Origin: Patescibacteria group bacterium | GTDB lineage: Bacteria > Patescibacteriota > Minisyncoccia > Phycocordibacterales > UBA6065 | Reading direction: 5' to 3' | Assembly (NCBI GenBank): GCA_028866595.1 | Contig: JAGWHV010000017.1 | Location: 1-13,415 of the forward strand | DNA: 13,415 nucleotides | Part shown: piece by piece, positions 1 through 7,031 of the stretch | Layout of the letters: every line of letters starts with the position of its first letter | Numbering within the stretch: position 1 is the first letter of the stretch | The notes under the pieces: model-generated | The model's input: the letters and a program-made list of their open reading frames with translations, nothing else | Database searches by the model: none | Told to the model about the DNA's origin: nothing | Translations under genes and position numbers: made by a program

Positions 1-50
1 ATACACCGTTTATCCGCAAAAGCAAGCGCCTGCTCGTGTTGAAGGCTCAT
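1..50 (-). CDS. 5' end of a divergent gene, cut by the window edge
   Basis: Reading leftward from an ATG at 50-48 gives 16 complete codons without a stop (MSLQHEQALAFADKRC) before the window ends. The product cannot be recognised from so little. Support comes from the promoter-like stretch directly in front of it: TATATA on the minus strand ends 7 bases before the ATG, the same spacing seen at other starts in this window, and the strong plus-strand promoter of the next gene overlaps it. A short open frame could arise by chance, so this is tentative. Confidence 0.4.
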   Translation of the reverse strand, partial: MSLQHEQALAFADKRC

Positions 51-67
51 ATTCCTTTATATATAAT
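39..67 (+). promoter_or_regulatory. Promoter of the ligase-murJ operon
   Basis: A -35-like TTGAAG (39-44, four of six consensus bases) is followed after exactly 17 bases by a perfect -10 TATAAT (62-67). Transcription should start near 74, about 44 bases before the ATG at 118. This is the best sigma-70-type promoter in the window. It overlaps the AT-rich element serving the opposite gene at 51-63, so the two transcription units are probably linked or compete. Confidence 0.7.
51..63 (-). promoter_or_regulatory. Divergent -10 element for the partial minus-strand gene
   Basis: On the minus strand TATATA (63-58) lies 7 bases before the ATG at 50, or TATAAA (61-56) lies 5 bases before it. Either would place the RNA start on or next to the start codon. 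No good -35 is seen. The AAGGA at 57-53 is too close to the ATG to act as a normal ribosome-binding site. Confidence 0.4.
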
Positions 68-117
68 GGTTCTGCTCTAGATTCTTGCGGTTTTATCATT
101 CACTTTTACCAAAACCA

Positions 118-2436
118 ATGACACCATCAGGTTCATCGAGGCTGGACAGGCTTGCTTTTATAGTCTTTCAGATCACTCTCTTCTTGACGCCGGTATTCTT
201 CATACCATCGGCCTCGGTGCCTGTGCAGGTTGGCAAGGCCGCTCTTATCCTCTACGGCATCACCATAACGCTCATCCTCTGGCTCATCGCTCGGCTCAAG
301 GATGGGGTGTTCTCGGCGCCAAAGACGATCCTTTGCTGCGCTACGGGAGTCTTTGCCCTCGGCTATACGCTCGCCGCGCTCTTCTCGGCGAACCACATGG
401 TCTCCATCGCCGGCCAGGGCTTCGAGCTCGGTTCGCTCGCATTCTTCTTGCCGTCGCTCGTCCTCCTCGCTCTCGTGCCCGTCATCACGAGGACAGAGAA
501 GCAGATATTCTATTCGTACGCGACGCTTCTCGCTTCGTTCCTCGTGGCCGCGCTCTTCTATGTTATCCGCTTCATCGGCGGCTCGGGCGTCTTGTCGTTC
601 GGCATATTCACGTCTCTCACCTCCAATTTCGTCGGCCAATGGAATGACCTCGCCATATTTTTCGGTCTAGGAGCGATGCTCTCTCTCATCGCCCTCGAGC
701 GCGCGACATTGAGCCGTCTTTTCAAGACCCTCGTCTATATCGCTTTCATCCTCTCGCTCGCTATGCTCGTCGTCGTCGGCTTCACCTCGGTGTGGGTCGC
801 CTTGGCGGTGCTCTCGCTCGTATTCTTTATCTATGAGCTCTCGTTCGGCCGGACGGCGAATGTTGGCTCGCGGATCCCATATCACGCTCTCATCGTCCTT
901 ATCGTCTCGGTCATCTTTATGTTCTTCGGGAGCGGCATAACGTCTCTCGTCTCGAACTCTCTCGGCACGTCGCAAGTCGAGGTAAGGCCGTCATGGGCGG
1001 CGACGTACGATGTCTCGATCGCCGCGGTCAAAGATCACCCCGTCTTTGGCGCTGGCCCTGACCGTTTCGTCTCTGAATGGCTCGCGCACAAGCCTGCCGG
1101 CGTGAATGGCACGATCTTCTGGAACACTGATTTCGACTACGGCATCGGCTTTTTGCCGAGCCTTCTCGCTACGACGGGCATCGTCGGCTTCTTGGCTATG
1201 CTTTTCTTCATCGGCGCGTTCGCTTGGATAGCCGTCAAGGCTCTCCTCCGCGAAGGTTCGTCGCCGTTCTCTCGGTACCTCGTTCTCTCGTCGCTTTTCG
1301 CGTCGGTCTATCTCTGGATCTTTGCCATCGTCTACGTGCCGTCTGACGCGATATGGATCTTGACCGTTGCTCTCACCGGCCTCCTTATCGCTTCGCTTCG
1401 CGAAGATAAGGCGATTGCCCTCCGCGAGCGCTCTGTCGTCGGTAGGCCGGCGGCGAGCTTCGTCGCCGTGCTTCTTGGCGTCATCGCTCTTATATGCGCC
1501 ATCTCCTTCGGCTATTTCGTCACTCTCAAGCTCGTCGCCAATGTCTATTATCAAAAGGGCATAGAGACGCTCAATTCCACGGGCGATCTCGATAAGGGCC
1601 AGCAAGACATAGCCGCAGCTATCGCTCTTTCGCCCGTAGACGTCTACTATCAGTCGCTCTCGCAGGTCCTCCTTGCTCGGCTCAATAATCTCTCTAACTC
1701 GACGTCGACGAATCAGTCGGCGCTTCAGACCCAGTTCCAGAGTTATCTCTCTTCGGCCATTCAGGCTGCTCAACAGGCTGTCGCTCTTGATCCGACGAAT
1801 TATCAGAACTATCTCCAGCTCGGCCAGGTCTTCGAAGCAGTCGTGCCTCTCAATATCCAGGGCGCGTTCGACAACGCTCAAAAGGAGTATCAGCAGGCGC
1901 TCTCTCTCAATCCGAATGATCCGGAGATATATCTCGTCCTCGCTCGTCTCTCCGTCGCCGATAAAGACGCCGCGTCGGCCAAGGATTACATAAACAAGGC
2001 CCTTCAGCTCAAGAGTGATTACGCTGACGCGATATACCTCTTGTCGCAGATCCAGATCGCTGAGAACGACGTGCCGAACGCTATCAAGTCCGTCTCTGCC
2101 GTCGCCACGCTCTCGCCATCCGATCCAGGGATATTCTTCCAGCTCGGCTTGCTCTATTACGATCAGAAAGACTATCAGAACGCCGTGCTCGCTCTCGAGA
2201 GGGCAGTCTCGCTCGAGCCGCAATATGCGAATGCGGAGTATTTCCTCGGCCTCTCGTACTACTTGACCGGCGCTCCAGATAAAGCCCTCCAGGAATTCCA
2301 AGACCTCGCCAAGACGAATCCTAATAACTCCACGGTAGAGCAGGCCATAGCGAATCTCCAAGCCGGCAAGTCGCCTGTGCCCCCAGCCGCTGCTCAGTCA
2401 GCTACCACCCAATCGGCTGCTCCCGTCAAGCAATAA
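118..2436 (+). CDS. O-antigen ligase/Wzy-type membrane protein with C-terminal TPR domain
   Basis: This is a large two-part protein of 772 residues from the ATG at 118. The first ~470 residues are mostly hydrophobic, with about a dozen membrane segments. A loop near residues 295-320 reads ..KDHPVFGAGPDRF.., the hallmark of the Wzy_C/O-antigen ligase/PglL family, whose members transfer lipid-linked glycans to an acceptor at the outer face of the membrane. Residues ~477-750 form tandem TPR repeats (for example ALSLNPNDPEIYLVLARL and AVSLEPQYANAEYFLGLSYY). The protein ends in a low-complexity A/P/Q/S tail. An in-frame TTG at 85 could add 11 residues; I prefer the ATG because those residues look unlike the family's N-terminus. 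Neither start has a ribosome-binding site. It heads an operon with murJ. The acceptor is unknown: a surface polysaccharide or a glycoprotein such as a pilin are both possible. Family is fairly certain, substrate is not. Confidence 0.85.
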   Translation: MTPSGSSRLDRLAFIVFQITLFLTPVFFIPSASVPVQVGKAALILYGITITLILWLIARLKDGVFSAPKTILCCATGVFALGYTLAALFSANHMVSIAGQGFELGSLAFFLPSLVLLALVPVITRTEKQIFYSYATLLASFLVAALFYVIRFIGGSGVLSFGIFTSLTSNFVGQWNDLAIFFGLGAMLSLIALERATLSRLFKTLVYIAFILSLAMLVVVGFTSVWVALAVLSLVFFIYELSFGRTANVGSRIPYHALIVLIVSVIFMFFGSGITSLVSNSLGTSQVEVRPSWAATYDVSIAAVKDHPVFGAGPDRFVSEWLAHKPAGVNGTIFWNTDFDYGIGFLPSLLATTGIVGFLAMLFFIGAFAWIAVKALLREGSSPFSRYLVLSSLFASVYLWIFAIVYVPSDAIWILTVALTGLLIASLREDKAIALRERSVVGRPAASFVAVLLGVIALICAISFGYFVTLKLVANVYYQKGIETLNSTGDLDKGQQDIAAAIALSPVDVYYQSLSQVLLARLNNLSNSTSTNQSALQTQFQSYLSSAIQAAQQAVALDPTNYQNYLQLGQVFEAVVPLNIQGAFDNAQKEYQQALSLNPNDPEIYLVLARLSVADKDAASAKDYINKALQLKSDYADAIYLLSQIQIAENDVPNAIKSVSAVATLSPSDPGIFFQLGLLYYDQKDYQNAVLALERAVSLEPQYANAEYFLGLSYYLTGAPDKALQEFQDLAKTNPNNSTVEQAIANLQAGKSPVPPAAAQSATTQSAAPVKQ
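1383..1411 (+). repeat. Imperfect hairpin inside the ligase gene
   Basis: CCTTAT (1383-1388) pairs with ATAAGG (1406-1411), and CTTCG (1391-1395) with CGAAG (1401-1405). This gives 11 pairs with a 2-base bulge and a 5-base loop. It lies between two predicted membrane segments. No U-tract follows, so it is not an intrinsic terminator. It may be a by-product of codon choice. Confidence 0.4.
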
Positions 2437-4146
2437 ATGGTAAAGAAGATCCTGTCATTCGTCGGTAAAGAGATAAGCGGCCTCCATGAGGCCGCTTATC
2501 TCCTCGCTGGATCAGCGGTAGCTTCGCTCATCTTTGCCCTCGTCCGCGACAGATTGCTCGCACATTTCCTTGGTGCATCCTCGTCGCTCGATGTCTACTA
2601 CGCGGCTTTCAGGGTGCCAGACTTTCTCTTTGTCACCGTCGCATCCCTCGTCTCGGCGGCGATCCTCGTGCCGTTCCTCATCGACAATCGCGAGAAAGAG
2701 GCGAGCGGCGAAGTCCCTGCTGGCGACTTGAGAGAATCGATATCAAGCCTGTTCTCGGCGTTCTCGATCATTATCCTCGCGACATGCGCTGTAGCCTTTC
2801 TCATCATGCCGTTCCTCGACGGCCTCCTGTTCTCGAATCTCGTCGCCCTCGGACATGGCCCCCTCCTCGTATCGATGTCGCGCATCCTCCTTTTGTCGCC
2901 GATACTCCTCGGCCTGGCGTCGTTCTTTGCGTCGCTCGCCCAGATCAGGAATCGCTTCATCATATATGCATTCTCGTCGGCGCTCTATAATGTCGGAATC
3001 ATATTCGGCATTCTCTTCTTCTTGCCGACGATAGGCGTGGCCGGCCTCGCTTGGGGAGTGGCTCTCGGCGCGGCGATGTTCGCCGCCGCTCAGATACCTG
3101 TGGTCGTGAGAGACGGCTTGTTCCCACGATTCGTCGCTGATTTCGCCAGCCGCGGCAATTGGAAAAAGATACGGCGCATCATCGTCTTGTCCATACCGCG
3201 GACGATCACGATGTCGTCCCAGCAGATCACCGAGCTCGGCTTGATATCGTTCGCTTCGTTCTTGTCGGCCGGCTCGATCTCGATATTCAACCTCGCCTTC
3301 AATCTCCAGTCGGTGCCTCTCTCGATCGTCGGCGGCAGCTATTCGTCGGCGGCCTTTCCCGTGCTCGCCAAGCTCGTCGCCCAGAAGAAAAGGGAAGAGT
3401 TCCTCGGCAAGATGATCGACGCCTCCAAGCACGTGATATTCTGGTCCGCGCCGATCATGGCCCTTTTCATTGTCCTGCGCGCCCAGATCGTTCGCGTCAT
3501 CCTCGGCTCGGGACAATTTACCTGGTCAGACACCCGCCTCACTGCCGCCGCTCTGGCTCTCTTTGTCGTGTCATCGTTCGGCCAGAGCCTGATGCTCATA
3601 TTCGTCCGTGCGTTCTACGCCGAAGGCAAGACCTCCAAGCCTCTCCTCATCAACGTCGTATCGACGATTGTCACGGTCATCCTTGGCTTTCTCCTCGTCA
3701 AGCTGTTCCATTCGGCGCCGGCGTTCTCTTCGTTCGTCGTCTCTCTCATGAAGACGGACGGTGCCTCCGACTCTTCCGTGCTCATGTTGCCGCTCGCATT
3801 CACTCTCGGCGCTTTGCTCAACATGTATCTCCATTGGCGGGCGTTCTCGAAAGAATTTCCGGCTTTCAACAAGCCGGTCCTCGCCACCGCTTGGCACTCA
3901 TTCGCCGCCGCCGTCGTCGGCGGATATGCCGCGTACATTGGCCTCGTCTTCTTTGGCCCGATATTCGGCCTCACCACGACGTTCGGCGTATTCATGCAAG
4001 GCTTCCTCGGCGGCGTGATCGGCATTATCGTCATATATCTCACGCTCAAGCTCTTGAGATCGCCTGAGCTCCACGAGATCCACGAAGCCGTCAGGCACAA
4101 GGTCTGGAAAGTAGACAAGGCGTCTCTCGATAAATTGCCGTCGTAA
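2437..4146 (+). CDS. murJ: Lipid II flippase MurJ
   Basis: MurJ moves lipid II, the peptidoglycan precursor, across the cytoplasmic membrane. The 569-residue length is slightly above the usual ~510-550. Family signatures include the N-terminal HEAAYLLAGSAVASLIFALVRDRLLA-type stretch (about residues 17-42), then LDVYYAAFRVPDFLF, and further on VRAFYAEGKTSKP (near residues 389-401), matching the 'vRafYA.gdt..P' motif of MATE-like MurJ proteins. Hydrophobic segments run throughout, consistent with ~14 membrane helices. The ATG follows the ligase stop with no gap (TAA-ATG) and no ribosome-binding site, so translation probably depends on coupling to the upstream gene. Codons 12-22 form a perfect inverted repeat (separate entry). 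Pairing with a glycan ligase suggests a cell-envelope operon. Confidence 0.95.
   Translation: MVKKILSFVGKEISGLHEAAYLLAGSAVASLIFALVRDRLLAHFLGASSSLDVYYAAFRVPDFLFVTVASLVSAAILVPFLIDNREKEASGEVPAGDLRESISSLFSAFSIIILATCAVAFLIMPFLDGLLFSNLVALGHGPLLVSMSRILLLSPILLGLASFFASLAQIRNRFIIYAFSSALYNVGIIFGILFFLPTIGVAGLAWGVALGAAMFAAAQIPVVVRDGLFPRFVADFASRGNWKKIRRIIVLSIPRTITMSSQQITELGLISFASFLSAGSISIFNLAFNLQSVPLSIVGGSYSSAAFPVLAKLVAQKKREEFLGKMIDASKHVIFWSAPIMALFIVLRAQIVRVILGSGQFTWSDTRLTAAALALFVVSSFGQSLMLIFVRAFYAEGKTSKPLLINVVSTIVTVILGFLLVKLFHSAPAFSSFVVSLMKTDGASDSSVLMLPLAFTLGALLNMYLHWRAFSKEFPAFNKPVLATAWHSFAAAVVGGYAAYIGLVFFGPIFGLTTTFGVFMQGFLGGVIGIIVIYLTLKLLRSPELHEIHEAVRHKVWKVDKASLDKLPS
2470..2502 (+). repeat. Perfect 14-bp inverted repeat at codons 12-22 of murJ
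   Basis: GAGATAAGCGGCCT (2470-2483) and its exact complement AGGCCGCTTATCTC (2489-2502) flank the 5-base loop CCATG. The element begins and ends on codon boundaries and encodes EISGLHEAAYL. It starts 33 bases after the murJ start. In mRNA it should fold into a strong stem-loop. No U-tract follows, so it is not a standard terminator. Translational control or protection of the downstream mRNA are possible roles but are inference. Confidence 0.85.
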
Positions 4147-4290
4147 GGACGAGGTCTCACGCATGCTTCGTCGGAGAACGCGTTGCCGACCTGCTGGCCG
4201 TCGCGCTCGCAAGCCCGACTCGAATACATCGTCTGATTTTCCTGATACTTTAAGGGCTTAAAATAAGGCCAGAATTGGCGTTTTCGGCGC

Positions 4291-4299
4291 TGATATGAT
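4291..4299 (+). promoter_or_regulatory. Extended -10 promoter of lepA
   Basis: TGATATGAT (4291-4299) matches an extended -10 (TGnTATAAT) in all but one position. No convincing -35 is seen, which is normal for extended -10 promoters. Transcription would start near 4306, leaving a leader of about 9 bases before the ATG at 4315. The rest of the 4147-4290 gap shows no clear terminator for murJ. It holds a short AT-rich inverted repeat (TTTAAG at 4249-4254, CTTAAA at 4257-4262). Confidence 0.5.
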
Positions 4300-4314
4300 A
4301 TTTTGAGCCAACCT

Positions 4315-6141
4315 ATGGAGATATCTCGAATCCGGAATTTCAGCATCATCGCTCATATCGATCACGGCAAATCGACGCTCGCTGATCGTTTGCTTGAGAT
4401 CACCGGCACGATAGAGAAGCGCAAAATGCAGGAGCAGGTCCTCGATTCGATGGAGCTCGAGCGCGAGCGCGGCATCACTATCAAGATGCAGCCTGTGAGG
4501 ATGCGCTACGTCATCCCGGATGGCGCGGCGCGAGGGGAGTATGAGCTCAATTTGATCGATACGCCGGGGCACATAGACTTCTCGTACGAAGTCTCCCGCG
4601 CTCTGAAAGCAGTCGAAGGATCGATCCTTCTCGTCGATGCCACGCAGGGCGTTCAAGCCCAGACGCTCACGACTCTCAACATGGCCCGCGACTCGGGCCT
4701 TGTCATCATCCCTGTCGTATCAAAGATCGATTCGCCTCTCGCGCGCATAGACGAGGTTAAAGCCGAGATCGCCCAGCTCCTCGGCGTGCCGGTAGGCACG
4801 ATCCTCGGCGTATCGGGCAAGACAGGAGAGGGCGTGCCAGAGCTCCTCGCTGAGATCGTCCGGCGCATACCACCGCCGCGCGTCGAGTCGGCAACTGACC
4901 TCCGCGCCCTCGTCTTTGATTTCAGTTATTCGAATCACCGCGGCGTGACCGTCTATGTCCGCGTTATGGATGGCGTCGTTAAAAAAGGCGATAGCCTAGT
5001 CTTCCGCGTCGCCGATGAGAAGTTCATCGCCGGCGAGGTCGGCGTATTCTCTCCCGACGAGAGGCCGTGCGATGTTCTCTCCGCTGGCGAGATCGGATAC
5101 ATCGTCACCGGCGTCAAAGAGCCGGGCATAGCGAGCGTCGGCGACACTATTACCGGCGAGCGGAGCCAGCTCGCGGCTTTGTCGGGTTATATGCGGCCGT
5201 CGCCGATGGTCTGGGCCTCGATATATCCGGAGAGCCAGGACGACCTGACGCTCCTCCGCCAGGCGCTCGGCCGGCTGTCGCTCTCTGATTCGGCTTTCAC
5301 CTACGAAGAAGAATCGTCGGGAACCCTCGGCCGCGGCTTTCGGTGTGGCTTTCTCGGCATGCTTCACCTCGAGATCATCACCGAGCGCCTTCGGCGGGAA
5401 TTCGACCTCGAGCTCGTCGTCACGACGCCATCCATCACATATGAAGTGACCCGCACGAATGGCAAAAAAGAGATCGTCTACTCACCGCCGCTCTTCCCTG
5501 ACGAAGGAGACATCAAATCGGTCCAGGAGCCTTGGGTCAGGCTCAAGATCATCACCCCGAACGCGTATATCGGGCCTTTGACGCAAGTCATATTCGAGCA
5601 TGAGGGCTCTTCCGATCATATGGATACGTTCGGCGACGGCGGCGCGGCCACGGGTAGGACTTCGATGACGGTCGACATGCCGCTCCGCGAGCTCATGAGG
5701 AATTTTTTCGACGAAGTGAAGAGCGTCTCTTCAGGCTACGCTTCGATATCGTATACGCCGACGGATATGCGGCCGGCCGACGTCACTAGGCTCGATATCC
5801 TCATCGCCGAGGAAGTCGTACCGGCATTCTCGCGTGTCGTCGCCCGGAGCAAAGCGTACGACGAAGCCGAGCGCGCCGTTGAAAAACTCTACGGCATATT
5901 GCCAAAACAGCTTTTCGTTACGAAAATCCAAGGTAGAGCCGGCGGCCGTATCCTTGCATCCCGAACGCTCGCTGCCCTCAAACGCACCGTTACCGCGCAC
6001 CTCTCCGGCGGCGACATCAGCCGCAAGAAAAAACTCTGGGAACAGCAAAAAGAAGGCAAAAAACGCCTCATGGAGCGCGGCCGCGGCAACGTCAACATCC
6101 CCCAGGACGTCTTCGTCAAGATGATGCGGATGGGGGAATAG
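4315..6141 (+). CDS. lepA: Elongation factor 4 (LepA), ribosome-associated GTPase
   Basis: LepA/EF4 is a translational GTPase that binds the ribosome, with proposed roles in back-translocation and in initiation or assembly. From the ATG at 4315 it has 608 residues, the usual ~600. Visible parts: P-loop AHIDHGKST (13-21), switch region RGITI (52-56), DTPGH (82-86), a G4 motif reading SKID (136-139), then EF-G-like domains. The C-terminal LepA-specific domain includes GGDISRKKKLWEQQKEGKKR. An in-frame TTG at 4303 would add four residues, but family members begin near the ATG, and the predicted RNA start (~4306) lies downstream of the TTG. There is no ribosome-binding site. The G4 motif has Ser where Asn is usual (NKxD). 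It stands alone between murJ and a small opposing gene. Confidence 0.96.
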   Translation: MEISRIRNFSIIAHIDHGKSTLADRLLEITGTIEKRKMQEQVLDSMELERERGITIKMQPVRMRYVIPDGAARGEYELNLIDTPGHIDFSYEVSRALKAVEGSILLVDATQGVQAQTLTTLNMARDSGLVIIPVVSKIDSPLARIDEVKAEIAQLLGVPVGTILGVSGKTGEGVPELLAEIVRRIPPPRVESATDLRALVFDFSYSNHRGVTVYVRVMDGVVKKGDSLVFRVADEKFIAGEVGVFSPDERPCDVLSAGEIGYIVTGVKEPGIASVGDTITGERSQLAALSGYMRPSPMVWASIYPESQDDLTLLRQALGRLSLSDSAFTYEEESSGTLGRGFRCGFLGMLHLEIITERLRREFDLELVVTTPSITYEVTRTNGKKEIVYSPPLFPDEGDIKSVQEPWVRLKIITPNAYIGPLTQVIFEHEGSSDHMDTFGDGGAATGRTSMTVDMPLRELMRNFFDEVKSVSSGYASISYTPTDMRPADVTRLDILIAEEVVPAFSRVVARSKAYDEAERAVEKLYGILPKQLFVTKIQGRAGGRILASRTLAALKRTVTAHLSGGDISRKKKLWEQQKEGKKRLMERGRGNVNIPQDVFVKMMRMGE

Positions 6142-6155
6142 GCAGGTTCGATGAC

Positions 6156-6266
6156 CTACCGATACAGAGAAGGCATGTACAAGAGGATCATCGATATGGC
6201 GATGAGAACGACGATGATGCCCCAGATGAAATTCATCCTCCGGCGATGCTTTGGATTGATTAACAT
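6156..6266 (-). CDS. 36-aa single-pass membrane peptide
   Basis: This is an open frame from ATG (6266-6264) to TAG (6158-6156). The product has a basic N-terminus (..NPKHRRR..) followed by one hydrophobic segment (MNFIWGIIVVLIAISMILLY, about residues 11-30) and a short tail. By the positive-inside rule the N-terminus should be cytoplasmic. I do not recognise a family. Support is the membrane-protein composition plus a -10-like TATACT ending 7 bases before the ATG. Its stop lies 14 bases from the lepA stop (convergent), and it is divergent from the FtsB-like gene 15 bases away. A second in-frame ATG (residue 11) directly follows GGAGG, too close to serve as a ribosome-binding site. It could be spurious. 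Confidence 0.42.
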   Translation of the reverse strand: MLINPKHRRRMNFIWGIIVVLIAISMILLYMPSLYR

Positions 6267-6268
6267 GA

Positions 6269-6274
6269 TATAAA
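6269..6274 (+). promoter_or_regulatory. -10 box of the ftsB-like gene (predicted leaderless)
   Basis: TATAAA (6269-6274) ends 7 bases before the ATG at 6282, so RNA synthesis should begin at or next to the start codon. No good -35 is seen. It overlaps the opposing -10 at 6274-6279. Confidence 0.5.
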
Positions 6275-6279
6275 GTATA
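6274..6279 (-). promoter_or_regulatory. -10 box of the 36-aa membrane peptide gene
   Basis: On the minus strand TATACT (6279-6274) ends 7 bases before the ATG at 6266. It shares a base with the plus-strand -10 of the division gene, so RNA polymerase could occupy only one of the two at a time. The -35 region is not recognisable. Confidence 0.4.
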
Positions 6280-6281
6280 GC

Positions 6282-6662
6282 ATGAGGGAGTTCCAAGAAC
6301 GACGGCGGATGAAGAAATTCCTGCATTCGAGATACGCTATCGCGGTCCTTGCCGTCGTCTGTCTCTTGCTCTTGCATAGTCTCTGGGGCGTGTATCAGAA
6401 ATATCAGAAGAGCGAGACTCTCGTCGACCGGACGCGCGATGATCTGGCCACTCTTCAGAGCCGGGTCGATTCCGTGAACCAGTCGATCGAAGAATTGAGC
6501 ACGCCAGAGGGTCGCGACACGGCCCTCCGCGACCAATTCGGCGTCGTCAAGCCAGGCGAACGGATGGTCGTCCTCGTCAACGACGCGCCGACGGGCACGC
6601 CCTCGGCCGAAGCCACGGACACGAGCTGGTGGGGGCGGTTCTTGGGCTTTTTCGGATTATGA
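6282..6662 (+). CDS. FtsB/DivIC-like cell division protein
   Basis: The product has 126 residues and the plain FtsB/DivIC layout: a basic cytoplasmic N-terminus (1-17), one membrane helix (about 18-38), a coiled coil (about 40-72) and the motif LSTPEGRDTALRDQFGVVKPGE (72-93), which matches the 'r...lereaRe.lg.vkpGE' end of the family. FtsB/DivIC bridges FtsL and FtsQ/DivIB in the divisome outside the membrane. A C-terminal extension rich in small and polar residues ends in a hydrophobic, aromatic WWGRFLGFFGL. The start at 6282 is favoured over an internal ATG at 6309 by the -10 box placed 7 bases before it. The stop is one base from tRNA-Gly, so both probably share a transcript. Confidence 0.85.
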   Translation: MREFQERRRMKKFLHSRYAIAVLAVVCLLLLHSLWGVYQKYQKSETLVDRTRDDLATLQSRVDSVNQSIEELSTPEGRDTALRDQFGVVKPGERMVVLVNDAPTGTPSAEATDTSWWGRFLGFFGL

Positions 6663-6663
6663 C

Positions 6664-6734
6664 GCGAGATTAGTTTAGTGGTAGAACACGTGCTTCCCAA
6701 GCATGGGGCGGGAGTCCGATTCTCCCATCTCGCA
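6664..6734 (+). tRNA. tRNA-Gly (anticodon CCC)
   Basis: A full cloverleaf can be drawn. The acceptor stem GCGAGAT/ATCTCGC (6664-6670 with 6727-6733) has seven pairs. The anticodon stem CGTGC/GCATG encloses loop TTCCCAA, with anticodon CCC at 6696-6698. The T-stem GGGAG/CTCCC carries loop TCCGATT. The discriminator is A and CCA is not encoded (CAA follows). It begins one base after the stop codon of the FtsB-like gene. Confidence 0.95.
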
Positions 6735-6781
6735 CAATCAAAAATATCGTGGTCTAGTCAGTGGCGGCTATGGCGAGGGTA

Positions 6782-6787
6782 TATAAT
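6782..6787 (+). promoter_or_regulatory. -10 box of the glutaredoxin gene (predicted leaderless)
   Basis: A perfect TATAAT (6782-6787) ends 6 bases before the ATG at 6794. The predicted RNA start coincides with the start codon. No -35 match is visible at the normal distance. Confidence 0.6.
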
Positions 6788-6793
6788 ATCGTC

Positions 6794-7030
6794 ATGAAAA
6801 AAGTAGAGATATATTCGACGCCGTCATGCATGTACTGCGGCGCAGCAAAAGATTTTTTTAAGAAGAACAATATAACCTATACCGAATACAACGTAGCGAC
6901 TGATCAGGCCAAGCGCTCCGAGATGCTCGAAAAGAGCGGCCAGCTCGGCGTGCCGGTGATCGACGTCGCCGGCGATATCGTCGTCGGATACGATGAAAAG
7001 CTTTTGAGGCAACTGTTGGAGGTCAAGTAA
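6794..7030 (+). CDS. Glutaredoxin/NrdH-like thiol-disulfide oxidoreductase
   Basis: This is a 78-residue one-domain thioredoxin-fold protein. The redox motif CMYC lies at residues 12-15 within STPSCMYC, and the conserved cis-proline is in LGVPVI (Pro54), followed by the glycine-containing GYDEKLLRQLL helix typical of glutaredoxins. Such proteins pass electrons from glutathione or thioredoxin reductase to targets such as ribonucleotide reductase, and the short length fits the NrdH/Grx-like group. An upstream in-frame GTG at 6761 would add 11 residues overlapping the promoter. The ATG at 6794 fits the family (KKVEIYSTPxC) and lies 6 bases after TATAAT. The electron donor cannot be told from the sequence. 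Confidence 0.92.
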   Translation: MKKVEIYSTPSCMYCGAAKDFFKKNNITYTEYNVATDQAKRSEMLEKSGQLGVPVIDVAGDIVVGYDEKLLRQLLEVK

Positions 7031-7031
7031 T

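Noticed and set aside
991..2361. Long open frame antisense to the ligase gene (456 codons)
   Set aside because: A shadow of the strong codon preference of the real gene; product is an improbable run of charged residues with no domain.
3859..3877. 7-bp hairpin CCGGCTT/AAGCCGG inside murJ
   Set aside because: Short, no U-tract, mid-gene and GC-rich; easily expected by chance in this composition.
4163..4261. A 32-codon Arg-rich open frame (MLRRRTRCRPAGRR..) in the gap between murJ and lepA
   Set aside because: No promoter or ribosome-binding site, composition unlike neighbouring proteins, no recognisable motif; likely chance.
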